Below are positions 1-7,738 of a stretch of 64,000 nt of DNA, one piece after another. Location of the stretch: assembly GCF_000243155.2 (NCBI RefSeq), contig NC_018017.1:3906001-3970000 (forward strand). Direction: 5' to 3'. The stretch is from Desulfitobacterium dehalogenans ATCC 51507. Lineage in GTDB: Bacteria > Bacillota > Desulfitobacteriia > Desulfitobacteriales > Desulfitobacteriaceae. Made by a program: the position numbers and the translations under genes. The notes under the pieces were generated by a model. That model was not told where the DNA came from. It searched no databases and saw only the letters and a list, made by a program, of their open reading frames with translations. Position 1 is the first letter of the stretch, and every line of letters begins with the position of its first letter.

Positions 1-796
1 CTTCTTCGCCGGGGGGTTCTTCCGTATTGTCGGAATTATTAGGGTCGGTGGATTCATCGCCGGGGTTTCCTGAAGTATTGAGATCTCCGTAATGGATAGG
101 TTCTGGGGTGGCCCAAACACTATCCTTAGCCGGAACTCCCGCAACGGGAAGCAGCTCTGTGGGAATGGGGGTAACTACCACAGGCTCGATGTATTGAGCA
201 AAGAAACCTTCCGGCTGAGCCAGAATGCTAAAGACCTTCTCTTGATAAGTCAAGGTGCCGGGACTTGTTGCTGCGAGAGTATTGGGGTTGTTTTTGTCCG
301 TCCAGATATTATAGGCCCAAAGGGCGAAATACCAATTCTCCAGTTTATTGCGATCCCCATCCCCGATGGTTGGAGTAAAGCGCCATTTTTCATTGAGAAG
401 GTCGGCACCCATGCGGATATTGAACTCAAGGTCTGTTTTAAGCTTATCGATGGTTTCTTGGTCATTATCATTATAGGTTGCCACCTGCATTATCCCAATG
501 GCGGGATGCTCCAGCCTGGAAAGTATGGGGTTACCTTCTTTATCAAATTGGCGCCAGGAGCTTTCTTTAAAGGCGATCGCTTTGAGTATAATGCTGGGAA
601 TTTCTTTTTCCTTGGCAATGTTTTCGATGATTTGATTGATGTCCTCATAGGATGGATTGACATAGGTAGTGCTCGTTGCTTGGGATAAGCTCCCCGTGCT
701 TTCCGTAGCAGCATAAAGAACAACAGGCTGACCAAATGTTTGAGTAGTTAATAAAGCACACATCATAACACCGGTTATGGCATAGCGTCGGATCAC
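1..796 (-). CDS. Lytic transglycosylase (SLT domain), secreted, C-terminus cut by window edge
   Basis: The minus-strand frame opens with GTG at 796, behind an AGGAGG ribosome site at 802-807, and runs off the left edge. Residues 1-30 form a signal peptide (MIRRYAITGVMMCALLTTQT...). The following domain has the soluble lytic transglycosylase motifs: KESSW with the presumed catalytic Glu, then GIMQV, then FNIRMGADLL and ALWAYN. Members cleave the glycan strand of peptidoglycan outside the membrane. The visible C-terminal part is low-complexity and rich in Pro, Glu, Asp and Asn (STDPNNSDNTEEPPGEE), probably a linker to a further domain outside the window. Frames in other registers over this region are shadows. 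The SLT assignment is secure; the physiological role (sporulation, wall turnover) is unknown. Confidence 0.85.
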   Translation of the reverse strand, partial: MIRRYAITGVMMCALLTTQTFGQPVVLYAATESTGSLSQATSTTYVNPSYEDINQIIENIAKEKEIPSIILKAIAFKESSWRQFDKEGNPILSRLEHPAIGIMQVATYNDNDQETIDKLKTDLEFNIRMGADLLNEKWRFTPTIGDGDRNKLENWYFALWAYNIWTDKNNPNTLAATSPGTLTYQEKVFSILAQPEGFFAQYIEPVVVTPIPTELLPVAGVPAKDSVWATPEPIHYGDLNTSGNPGDESTDPNNSDNTEEPPGEE

Positions 797-888
797 AGCG
801 ACTCCTCCTAATTCGTGTCGATTTGTACTTATTTCAACATTTTCCCCTTGTTTCCTTCCTCGGGGCCGGAGATTCGCGGAAAATAATA

Positions 889-927
889 ACGCATGGTTCT
901 GTTCAATCGGGGAACAAAACCATGCGA
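889..927 (-). terminator. Hairpin, probable terminator of the coiled-coil gene
   Basis: The arms CGCATGGTT and AACCATGCG flank a short loop. On the minus strand the hairpin is followed by TTATTATTTT. It lies about 40 bases beyond the stop of the 966-1292 gene. Confidence 0.6.
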
Positions 928-965
928 TTAAATGGCATGCTTTATTATTTAAGCCTTCATACTTA

Positions 966-1292
966 TTATTTAGCAACTCTTACATGTGCTGTTTCTATCT
1001 GCAAACGGTCAATCTTTCCTTTAATCTCATCCAATTCGGCAAAAATTTGTTGATTGACATCCTTCTGGACTTCTCGCGCATCAAATAAGGCTTGGATCTT
1101 AACATTAGTCTTATGTTCTAACGTTAGTTTAATTTGAGTCACTTCCGACCTCAAAGTCGCTTGTCCAACTATTAAGGCCGCTACATCGCTCCTTAATTCC
1201 TCTTGCCCGTCTTTTAAGGCTGTTACATCGCTTCTTAATTCCTCTTGGCCTTTAAGCAGTTCACCTAAGATGCTTAAGATTTTCTCTTCCAA
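966..1292 (-). CDS. Small heptad-repeat coiled-coil protein of unknown function
   Basis: A 108-residue protein that starts with TTG at 1292, eight bases after a GGGGAGG site. The N-terminal half contains near-identical repeats (GQEELRSDVTALKD, GQEELRSDVAALIV, GQATLRSEVTQIK), and the C-terminal half is again heptad-like (IFAELDEIKGKIDRLQIE). The whole chain should form a long amphipathic coiled coil with no enzyme motif, signal peptide or membrane segment. Proteins of this shape are common and often uncharacterised in Firmicutes. It is flanked by terminators on both sides, so it is probably transcribed alone. No function can be assigned. Confidence 0.7.
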   Translation of the reverse strand: MEEKILSILGELLKGQEELRSDVTALKDGQEELRSDVAALIVGQATLRSEVTQIKLTLEHKTNVKIQALFDAREVQKDVNQQIFAELDEIKGKIDRLQIETAHVRVAK

Positions 1293-1372
1293 CCTTAAGC
1301 CCTCCCCATCATCCTAACATTTCGTGGTCTTTCAGTTCTATTTTAGCAAATTCCTGTAACGAATGAAACAGA

Positions 1373-1413
1373 CCCAGACATCGATTCCTAAATTTAGAAA
1401 TCGATGCCTGGGC
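1373..1413 (-). terminator. Terminator hairpin after the 1445-2125 gene
   Basis: A long stem is formed by CCCAGACATCGATT and AATCGATGCCTGGG, with an AT-rich loop. It lies about 30 bases past the stop of the gene at 1445-2125 on the minus strand. The T-rich tail is weak (TCTGTTTCATT). Confidence 0.65.
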
Positions 1414-1444
1414 TAAACTCTTATTCTCTATAGGTAAGAGAGGT

Positions 1445-2125
1445 TTATGACTCTAAAACAGTCTCCCCTGTAATGAGCCAACGGGTATCTTTCTTTACCA
1501 TATTAACTCGTACCTTGACCTGATGTTTGGTGCTTTCACCTATGGCCATTTGATTGCCGATATCATAGTCATGGGCGACATAATTGTAAGTGGCTGTTAG
1601 TGTGGCGGAGGTCATCGTAGCGGTATCCACTTTTACCTCATCAAAGAGGATAGAGCTGACTTCCATCCCCACTCCTTGGACAATGAATGGTTCTGCCTGG
1701 CGAGCATGCTTTTCAAAAAGTTCTCCTGTATAAGCCTCTTCCAGTTGTTTACGGAAAGCGACCATATCCGAGGATTTCCATGCTTCAAACAATGCGGCTA
1801 CATTGAGTTTGTAGTCGGCCAGGATTTCTTGTGCTAAGTCTTCAGATACATTGTTTGAGGCAGTGCTGGGAATGGTCACCTCTTCTGACCCTGCTTCTGT
1901 GGGATCTAAGGCTTCTTCTTCCGGACTATGGGGATATAGTACATCCAATCCAGTCCGGGGAGCCCCCTCCCCTAATTCAGAAGTATACAAACCGTTCTCC
2001 TTATTCCAAAAAGTCAGTCGTGAATTTCCATCCGTCGGTGTTGTTGCCAGGGCATAGCCTACGATTCCGATGACTAAGCCTACTCCAAGGGCTACAGATC
2101 CAATGAGTAAATACATCTTACGCAT
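1445..2125 (-). CDS. Membrane-anchored extracytoplasmic protein, unknown function
   Basis: I place the start at ATG 2125 because it follows an AAAGGAGA site; a longer frame begins at 2191. The 226-residue product starts MRKMYLLIGSVALG, a single membrane anchor at residues 5-27. An acidic linker follows (SPEEEALDPTEAGSEE). The C-terminal domain of about 130 residues (SEDLAQEILADYKLNVAALFEAWKSSD ... KDTRWLITGETVLES) resembles the NTF2-like folds of lipoproteins and sporulation proteins in overall pattern only. It is followed by a terminator and sits just downstream of the sdpRI-like pair, which may or may not share its transcript. No function is recognised. Confidence 0.7.
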   Translation of the reverse strand: MRKMYLLIGSVALGVGLVIGIVGYALATTPTDGNSRLTFWNKENGLYTSELGEGAPRTGLDVLYPHSPEEEALDPTEAGSEEVTIPSTASNNVSEDLAQEILADYKLNVAALFEAWKSSDMVAFRKQLEEAYTGELFEKHARQAEPFIVQGVGMEVSSILFDEVKVDTATMTSATLTATYNYVAHDYDIGNQMAIGESTKHQVKVRVNMVKKDTRWLITGETVLES

Positions 2126-2204
2126 AACAAAAATCTCCTTTTCCTGGATTCTATTCATAGCTTGACCAGGGAAAAGAGATTTTAGACACAAGCACTAAAA
2201 TATT

Positions 2205-2870
2205 TTAGAAGTTAAGCTTGCGATAGACGAGATAGGAATAGGCCATAGGAACCACAGCGATGAGACACATTACGATGACAAAAAGGGGGACCGTCCACGC
2301 CGCGGGGAGAAGTCCGGTCAAAGCCATGAGTATTCCTCCGACTATCCAGATAGGTCCGGCAAAACGATGGGTCTTTGCCCAGACCTCTTCATTGGCCAAG
2401 GTCCAGGGAGTCCGGATACCAAAAGTATAATTGAATTTGATTTTTCCAAAATAGTTGCCCAGTAGAATAAAGATGATGCCTATTCCTGAGAAATACCAGC
2501 GAGGCAAGGTCTCAAAATAGCCTATTGCTACGGCTATGGTTCCCCAATACATGAGGGACAAGAACACGACCAAGGTGGTGCTGACAATCCAGAAAACTCT
2601 TCCCATCTTAAGATAATTCGCCCTTTTGGGATCGATCCGGGGAATGATCCAAAATATAATGTAGACTCCTAATATGATCAGCGGTAAAAGAAATGCCCCT
2701 GCAAAAGGACCGGAATAACCATCCACTTGTCCTGCAAAGTTCCAATGGGACGGAACTTGCTCAGGGAGTTGGGGATAGGCCCATATGCCAACAATGATAT
2801 TGATGATAACAAGTATGCCGGAAATGATTTTGGAAAGGCTTCCTTGGTGATTGGTGTTTGTATTTTCCAT
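2205..2870 (-). CDS. sdpI: SdpI/DUF1648 family integral membrane protein
   Basis: 221 residues with about six membrane spans. The N-terminal DUF1648-like part includes YPQLPEQVPSHWNFAGQVDGY, and the C-terminal SdpI part contains the diagnostic stretch GIRTPWTLANEEVWAKTHR. In Bacillus subtilis, SdpI gives immunity to the SdpC killing peptide and also sequesters the autorepressor SdpR at the membrane. Here the gene lies 33 bases downstream of an ArsR-type regulator, the same order as sdpRI. No sdpC-like toxin gene is visible nearby, so the protein may be an orphan immunity protein or have a wider envelope-stress role. Confidence 0.85.
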   Translation of the reverse strand: MENTNTNHQGSLSKIISGILVIINIIVGIWAYPQLPEQVPSHWNFAGQVDGYSGPFAGAFLLPLIILGVYIIFWIIPRIDPKRANYLKMGRVFWIVSTTLVVFLSLMYWGTIAVAIGYFETLPRWYFSGIGIIFILLGNYFGKIKFNYTFGIRTPWTLANEEVWAKTHRFAGPIWIVGGILMALTGLLPAAWTVPLFVIVMCLIAVVPMAYSYLVYRKLNF

Positions 2871-2903
2871 ACATTTTCCCCCTATGGCTTTGATTTGAAT
2901 GCT

Positions 2904-3245
2904 CTACTTCTTGGTCTCGGATGTTTTGGGTGTTTCTGCAAAGTCATGTTCATCATGCTGAAACCCCGGTTCCTCAGGTTGTTTGACCGTAAATTCCAGA
3001 ATCCAACTCATAATGCCTTCAAAAACTGAAGTATTAAGAGAGTAATAGATATTCTGCCCTTGCCTGCGATCGCTGATCAAATCAGACTGCTTCAGTATAT
3101 TTAAATGATGAGAAATGCTCGGCTTGGTCATATCAAAGTGATCGGCAATTTCTCCGGCTGTTAAATCCTCTGCTCGCAAGAGTTTAAGAATCTGACGGCG
3201 TGTTTTGTCTGAGAGAGCTTTGAAGGTTTCGTTGAGTGGAGACAT
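2904..3245 (-). CDS. sdpR: ArsR/SdpR family autorepressor
   Basis: A 113-residue winged-helix protein. The ArsR core is at residues 5-95 (FKALSDKTRRQILKLLRAEDLTAGEIADHF ... SISHHLNILKQSDLI). It lacks the metal-binding cysteines of ArsR/SmtB sensors, which fits the SdpR branch. The C-terminal tail is acidic and polar (EEPGFQHDEHDFAETPKTSETKK). It is the first gene of the two-gene unit with the SdpI-like protein. A perfect 52-bp palindrome lies 20 bases upstream of the start codon and is the obvious candidate operator, so autoregulation is inferred. Confidence 0.85.
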   Translation of the reverse strand: MSPLNETFKALSDKTRRQILKLLRAEDLTAGEIADHFDMTKPSISHHLNILKQSDLISDRRQGQNIYYSLNTSVFEGIMSWILEFTVKQPEEPGFQHDEHDFAETPKTSETKK

Positions 3246-3265
3246 ATTATCCCCCCTTGCCTCAG

Positions 3266-3317
3266 ATATTTAGATTTAGATATTTAGATAATTATCTAAA
3301 TATCTAAATCTAAATAT
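3266..3317. promoter_or_regulatory. Perfect 52-bp palindrome, probable SdpR operator
   Basis: The 52 bases equal their own reverse complement exactly, centred between 3291 and 3292. Each arm carries ATATTTAGAT twice, four base pairs apart, so the site offers four copies of one decamer in symmetric array. It lies immediately before the ArsR/SdpR gene. This suggests cooperative binding of two or more repressor dimers. Confidence 0.75.
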
Positions 3318-3371
3318 ATAGTATTACCGTGTATAAGTCAATACAAGGTCCACTATAGCACTATTCTTCTC

Positions 3372-3415
3372 AATAGAAAAAAGACCTGACCCGTCGGTCA
3401 GATCTTCTTTTTTTA
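3372..3415. terminator. Bidirectional terminator
   Basis: The stem AGACCTGACC / GGTCAGATCT has a four-base loop. It is flanked by an A-run on the left and a T-run on the right, so it can stop transcripts from either side. It isolates the sdpRI promoter from minus-strand transcription arriving from the 3.4-4.6 kb region. Confidence 0.7.
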
Positions 3416-3460
3416 AAGCGCGCATTATTTCCATTGTATTCACCCTGAAGCGAATCTACT

Positions 3461-3553
3461 TCACCGCTTCAACCTCTCTAACCATTGTGAGCATTCCGGT
3501 CTTAAGCGCTTAAAGCCGTCTTGCCCCATGGAGAAGATCTTCTCACTTAGCAT
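3461..3553 (-). CDS. Possible 30-residue peptide
   Basis: ATG at 3553 follows AAGAAAGGATCT, a passable ribosome site, and the frame ends with TGA after 30 codons (begins MLSEKIFSMGQDGFKRLR). The peptide is basic and carries one Cys. An in-frame TAG lies about 30 bases upstream, so no longer form exists. I do not recognise it. It may be a relic of a larger gene or chance. Confidence 0.25.
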   Translation of the reverse strand: MLSEKIFSMGQDGFKRLRPECSQWLERLKR

Positions 3554-3682
3554 AGATCCTTTCTTAAGTGATGCAGCCTATTGTTACGCCGGCTGGTGCG
3601 CACTTTCGTTGCTTTTCCAGATACCTGCAGCATCGATTTAATCAGAATCCTGCTGCAGACCAAAACCCCTTAGGGCTTTTCT

Positions 3683-3856
3683 TCACGCGACAAAGCGTTC
3701 TTCCCATGCCATATTCAGTTGTCCCCTTGATTTGAACTCTATCTCAATGCTTTTGCTCATCGTTACGTCGAACGGTCCTCTGCCCGTCACGGTATTGCAT
3801 TCGATCTTTCGTGAAGAATCAGCCGCAGTGTTTGACATACTCTTTACTTTTTCCAT
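3683..3856 (-). CDS. Possible 57-residue small protein, unrecognised
   Basis: ATG at 3856 lies nine bases after a GGAAGG site, and the frame runs 57 codons to TGA. The product begins MEKVKSMSNTAADSSRK and ends NMAWEERFVA. It has one Cys, no membrane segment and a mixed charged composition. A short GC stem followed by TTTT sits just after the stop, as a terminator would. Start site, length and terminator together make it more likely than chance, but I cannot name a family. It lies between a membrane-anchored protein gene and the sdpRI pair. Confidence 0.4.
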   Translation of the reverse strand: MEKVKSMSNTAADSSRKIECNTVTGRGPFDVTMSKSIEIEFKSRGQLNMAWEERFVA

Positions 3857-3898
3857 AGTGTATTTCCTTCCTATAGTCCATGTAAAAAGTCGAATCCT

Positions 3899-4624
3899 TT
3901 ACCGTTTCGTGGCAAATGGAGTGGCCCCGTAAATCTTCGAACTCTGATCATCACGCATGAGATGGGTGTCCAAATCATGAAGCTCCTGATGGAACTGCTC
4001 GATGCGAACTTTGTCCTTCGCATTAAAAGCATCGGCTCCACGATTCAGCAAGGCACTAAAGTATTCACTAAATTGTGCCATTGGATTGGTCTCACTCTTT
4101 AAGCGTTGATCCCACAGGGATTTGTGGAATACGATGTAGCGCTTGATATCTTCTTCATTCATCTGAGGACCTGCATTAGGTCCAAATAAATATCCATCCA
4201 CATACTGATGGACATTCCAAGCCGCACCAAAAACCAGGTTCTGGGCATCTTGGCTCAAGCCATTCTCGCCAAAAAAGCCGGCGACAGATGGGGCTAAGCT
4301 GATGTCTTTTGTATCGGGCTCTTTATATTTCTTTGGCCCTGAGACATCTCCCTGTGGAGTGGCATTAATCCCTGGCGGTTCAGTCACTGTCACAGCAGGG
4401 CTAACCCCAGAGGATTGTCCAGGCGGACTTTCGGTGACATTAGGATCCTGAGGGTTCGCGCCTTCAACAGGAGGAGTCTGAATAACGACAGAATCTTTTT
4501 CGGGCGCTGCCTTATTCATAAAGACCTTCCAGGCACTCGGTCCATAGATTCCGCCGACAACCACCGCACCGGCCAATACGAGGGTTCCCGCCAGAGTAAG
4601 GACCTTCTTTTTGTCGAACTCCAT
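3899..4624 (-). CDS. Membrane-anchored protein with Pro-rich stalk, unknown function
   Basis: 241 residues starting at ATG 4624 behind AAAGGAGGGA. A single N-terminal membrane segment lies at residues 9-31 (VLTLAGTLVLAGAVVVGGIY). Next comes a stalk rich in Pro, Thr and Ser (residues 40-100), then a helical C-terminal domain (about 105-241; VFGAAWNVHQYVDGYLFGPN ... EQFHQELHDLDTHLMRDD). The domain should face outside the cell. No catalytic motif is visible. It is preceded by its own upstream region and followed by the gene-poor stretch. Confidence 0.7.
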   Translation of the reverse strand: MEFDKKKVLTLAGTLVLAGAVVVGGIYGPSAWKVFMNKAAPEKDSVVIQTPPVEGANPQDPNVTESPPGQSSGVSPAVTVTEPPGINATPQGDVSGPKKYKEPDTKDISLAPSVAGFFGENGLSQDAQNLVFGAAWNVHQYVDGYLFGPNAGPQMNEEDIKRYIVFHKSLWDQRLKSETNPMAQFSEYFSALLNRGADAFNAKDKVRIEQFHQELHDLDTHLMRDDQSSKIYGATPFATKR

Positions 4625-4800
4625 GAATCTCCCTCCTTTAAAATGGAATATAGTTCTTAATCATATTACCAATTTTTAGGAGTAAAACCTGTCGCTTTTC
4701 CTGAAAGTCCCGACCTTTTTTCCGCCCTCAGCTTGTCCGATTTGTCATGAGTTTACCTAGGGGTACAAGCTTTCGCGAAAAAAGAACAGCAAATTCTATA

Positions 4801-5676
4801 TTACTTGACCAGTTGTTTAAGGTATTGCATAAGGGGCTCAGAAAGGTCCTCTCGACGCAGGGCGTATTCGATGGTGGCTTGTACAAAGCCTAGCTTATCC
4901 CCTACATCATAGCGCTGGCCATCGAATTCGTAAGCGAGAATCTCCTGGAACTTAGCCAATTCCTTTAAGCCATCTGTAAGTTGGATTTCTCCCCCTTTGC
5001 CGGGAGGGATATTTTCCAGGGTGCCAAAGATTTCAGGATTAAGAATATAGCGGCCCATAATGGCTAATCGGGTGCTGGGAGCATCCTCGGGCTGTGGTTT
5101 CTCTACCAGGTCCTGAGCCCTGTATAAAGAATCATCGAGGGGGACTGCATCCACGATTCCATATTTCGAAGTATCTTCCAGAGGCACCTGTTTAACGCCG
5201 ACGATACTGGCACCATGCCGTTCATAGATATGCATCATCTGACCGAGACAGGGTACTTCGGAATGAATGATATCATCTCCCAGGAGGACTGCAAAGGGTT
5301 CGTTTCCTATGAATTTTCTGGCACAATAGATAGCATGGCCCAGGCCTAAAGCCTCTTTTTGCCGCACATAATAAATATCCACCATTCGCGCTATGTCTTG
5401 AACCATGTCGAGAAGTTCTTCCTTTTCATTCTTCTGAAGAAAGGTCTCTAATTCTATGGAGCGGTCAAAGTGGTCTTCAATAGCCCGTTTATTGCGTCCG
5501 GTAACGATGATGATATCTTCGATTCCAGAGTTAACGGCTTCTTCGACGATGTATTGAATGGTGGGTTTATCCACAATGGGGAGCATCTCTTTGGGTTGGG
5601 CTTTGGTGGCGGGCAAAAACCGTGTTCCCAAGCCTGCTGCCGGGATAATGGCTTTTCTGATCTGTCGTCTGCTCAA
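4801..5676 (-). CDS. galU: UTP-glucose-1-phosphate uridylyltransferase
   Basis: 291 residues starting at TTG 5676, seven bases after AAGGAG. It makes UDP-glucose from UTP and glucose-1-phosphate in the cytoplasm, feeding cell-wall and glycolipid synthesis. The nucleotidyltransferase signature [20 protein letters not shown] lies at residues 13-32. Further family sequences are [21 protein letters not shown] with the metal-binding Asp, VEKP and [10 protein letters not shown]. The length is normal for bacterial GalU. It appears to be monocistronic. Confidence 0.95.
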   Translation of the reverse strand: MSRRQIRKAIIPAAGLGTRFLPATKAQPKEMLPIVDKPTIQYIVEEAVNSGIEDIIIVTGRNKRAIEDHFDRSIELETFLQKNEKEELLDMVQDIARMVDIYYVRQKEALGLGHAIYCARKFIGNEPFAVLLGDDIIHSEVPCLGQMMHIYERHGASIVGVKQVPLEDTSKYGIVDAVPLDDSLYRAQDLVEKPQPEDAPSTRLAIMGRYILNPEIFGTLENIPPGKGGEIQLTDGLKELAKFQEILAYEFDGQRYDVGDKLGFVQATIEYALRREDLSEPLMQYLKQLVK

Positions 5677-5810
5677 TTCCTCTACTCCTTTTCAGATTTA
5701 GTTGTCTATGATTATAAACAGCTATGTCTATGTAAATTATAGCTAGGTTTAGATATCTTGTATATATTATCCAATATCTTACCCAATAACATCAAGAAGA
5801 TCGAAAAAAG

Positions 5811-5841
5811 TAAAGCAAGGGAACTATTCCCTTGCTTTACT
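5811..5841 (-). terminator. clpP terminator
   Basis: A perfect 14-bp stem (GTAAAGCAAGGGAA / TTCCCTTGCTTTAC) with a three-base loop lies eight bases after the clpP stop. Confidence 0.85.
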
Positions 5842-5848
5842 GTGGTCT

Positions 5849-6457
5849 TTATTTTTCGGGTTTGTTGGCTTTTTCAAAGACTTCATCAATAAGACCGTAT
5901 TCCTTAGCTTCCTCTGCTGTCATATAGCGATCCCGATCTGTATCCGCTTCGATGCGTTCGATGGTTTGGCCTGTACGTTCAGCGAGAATGCGGTTCATAC
6001 GTTCTTTGACCCGGAGTAAATGCTTGGCATGGATTTCGATCTCTGTGGCTTGACCGGAAATCCCTCCCCCGCCAATTAAGGGCTGGTGAATGAGGATCTC
6101 GGCATTGGGAAGAGCGGAACGCTTTCCTTTAGCCCCAGCAGTCAAGAGGAAGGCCCCCATGCTTGCTGCCAAACCGACACAGATGGTGTGGACATCTGAA
6201 CGAATGTATTGCATGGTATCATAAATAGCCATACCGGCAGAAATGGATCCTCCTGGACTATTGATGTATAAGAAAATATCCTTCTCAGGATCTTCAGCTT
6301 CCAGGAAGAGCATCTGGGCGACGATTAGGTTGGCTACGTCATCGGTAACCGGTCCCCCTAAGAAAATAATTCGGTCTTTAAGAAGTCTTGAATAAATATC
6401 ATAGGAACGTTCTCCACGATTGGTTTGTTCAATGACCATTGGTACTAAATAGCCCAT
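5849..6457 (-). CDS. clpP: ATP-dependent Clp protease proteolytic subunit
   Basis: 202 residues, full length for ClpP. This serine peptidase assembles into tetradecamers and degrades proteins delivered by ClpX/ClpC. The catalytic triad is visible: Ser in GLAASMGAF, His in HQPLIGGGG and Asp in the [11 protein letters not shown] segment. The N-terminal [19 protein letters not shown] and [17 protein letters not shown] are family hallmarks. A GGGGG ribosome site precedes the ATG. clpX is not adjacent; the next upstream gene is an unrelated chemoreceptor more than 100 bases away. Confidence 0.96.
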   Translation of the reverse strand: MGYLVPMVIEQTNRGERSYDIYSRLLKDRIIFLGGPVTDDVANLIVAQMLFLEAEDPEKDIFLYINSPGGSISAGMAIYDTMQYIRSDVHTICVGLAASMGAFLLTAGAKGKRSALPNAEILIHQPLIGGGGISGQATEIEIHAKHLLRVKERMNRILAERTGQTIERIEADTDRDRYMTAEEAKEYGLIDEVFEKANKPEK

Positions 6458-6579
6458 TAAGAATCCCCCTTGTCTAATTCTTTAACCAGTATTCTTTAGT
6501 TGTTCTCACTATATCCTTTCCCGATACTCTTATTTTAGTACAAAGGTCAATAAAGGTCAAATATAAATTAGCGACAAAA

Positions 6580-7437
6580 TTATAGCTCATCGGCAAGCTT
6601 ACTTAGATAATGCCCGACTTTTTTTACTCCTTCTACCATTTCGGCAATATCCTGAGTATTGCTGGCTTGTTCCAGATTGATTTTGCCGCTTTGGCTCACG
6701 CCTGCGGCGACGGCTTCGATGGTATCACGAAAATTCTTCAGAATGACCTGGATGTCATTAGCTGAGCGGCTGCTGTCCTCAGCAAGCTTTCGCACCTCTC
6801 CTGCCACCACTTGGAAACCCCGTCCCTGCTCCCCCGCCCGCGCGGCTTCGATGGCGGCATTGAGCCCCAGTAAATTGGTTTGGTTGGCGACCCGTCGAAT
6901 AAAATCAAGAATTTCTTCCGTCGCTTTAACCTGTTCATGGCCCCTCTGGGCTTCCTCTGCCACCGACATCCCAATCGAGGCTACCTCCTGGGAGGAAGCG
7001 ACCATTTCTTCTATAGCTGCAGCTGCTTGATCAATTGAGGCCGTAAGATTCTGGACCTGATCCCGAATGGTGTCCTTTATTTCTTCATCACGAATAGTGG
7101 TAATGACCATACCGGTGGCCACTTTGGCAATGGGTGTAACAATAGCTAAAGGTCCGGCAATGCCAAAGCTCCCAATCTTGGCTCCATTGAGCTTTATGGC
7201 CAGGCTGAATCCTTCCTTCAGGCTTCCTCCCGACTGTTCAGCATCTACTGCAGTAACGACTGCAGTATCCTGATTACCGGTTAAAATCTTTTGGCTTCCT
7301 CCGTGCACCACACCCAGCCGGGTTTTGGCTGAGTCTGCAATAATGCGGGCGGAGGGATCGCACACTATACTATGGTATCCACTTTGTTCATAAATAAAAT
7401 CTACAATTTTATTGGCTATAGCCGAGGTTAATTCCAT
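6580..7437 (-). CDS. Soluble methyl-accepting chemotaxis protein with CdaR-like sensor domain
   Basis: 285 residues with no membrane segment. Residues 1-125 ([47 protein letters not shown] and so on) match the putative sugar-diacid recognition domain of CdaR regulators in pattern. Residues 140-285 form a shortened MCP signalling domain with the CheA/CheW-contacting tip [20 protein letters not shown] and [18 protein letters not shown]. It is therefore probably a cytoplasmic chemoreceptor sensing an organic acid or intracellular metabolite; the ligand is inference. It is transcribed alone. Confidence 0.85.
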   Translation of the reverse strand: MELTSAIANKIVDFIYEQSGYHSIVCDPSARIIADSAKTRLGVVHGGSQKILTGNQDTAVVTAVDAEQSGGSLKEGFSLAIKLNGAKIGSFGIAGPLAIVTPIAKVATGMVITTIRDEEIKDTIRDQVQNLTASIDQAAAAIEEMVASSQEVASIGMSVAEEAQRGHEQVKATEEILDFIRRVANQTNLLGLNAAIEAARAGEQGRGFQVVAGEVRKLAEDSSRSANDIQVILKNFRDTIEAVAAGVSQSGKINLEQASNTQDIAEMVEGVKKVGHYLSKLADEL

Positions 7438-7439
7438 CG

Positions 7440-7738
7440 TTGCACCCCTTCATCTGATCTTGATGCATGTTATAAAGAATATTCTAAAGTATATTCCAGC
7501 ATATGGAGAACTCTATTCAAAGAGTTCTTGTCAAAGAGTTCTTGATACACTCTATATATTCCTTTTTTGTTATCGAATTAAATATATTTTCGGGTTTGTG
7601 TCCAGTTCTGTTTGATAACTTTCCAGCCAAGCGAAAGAGCAGTGCAAACCGAAGTTTGCACTGCTTAAATTCCGACTTTTTCCTCTGAATTGTCTTCAGC
7701 TCATTGAATATTTTATGGAGGGCAAAGGCCGGGAGCCC
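7440..7738. other. Intergenic region with terminator and short direct repeat
   Basis: It holds the chemoreceptor promoter region, a 13-base direct repeat (AAAGAGTTCTTG twice near 7518-7545) and the terminator at 7637-7664. No gene is visible. Confidence 0.5.
7637..7664 (-). terminator. Terminator of the GlcD/GlcF-type unit
   Basis: Perfect stem AGCAGTGCAAAC / GTTTGCACTGCT with loop CGAA. It lies about 75 bases beyond the stop of the Fe-S subunit gene. A short T-rich tail follows on the minus strand. Confidence 0.7.

Larger units (their letters stand above)
3421..3898. other. Gene-poor stretch with two small possible genes
   Basis: About 480 bases carry no long conserved frame. On the minus strand it holds a 57-codon and a 30-codon frame, each with a ribosome-site-like sequence. 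Between them is a short hairpin (AAAAGCCC / GGGGTTTT, about 3663-3680). It could be a degraded insertion or a small-peptide locus. Confidence 0.4.

Noticed and set aside
92-688. 198-codon plus-strand frame over the transglycosylase region
   Set aside because: It is the antisense shadow of the SLT protein, which has a signal peptide, clear motifs and a ribosome site on the minus strand.
823-1053. 76-codon plus-strand frame
   Set aside because: It crosses a terminator hairpin and overlaps the end of the coiled-coil gene; no ribosome site or recognisable domain.
4625-4800. Possible c-di-GMP or other riboswitch upstream of the 3899-4624 gene
   Set aside because: Some GGAAAA-like and GACAGG-like phrases occur, but I could not fit the sequence to a known riboswitch core.
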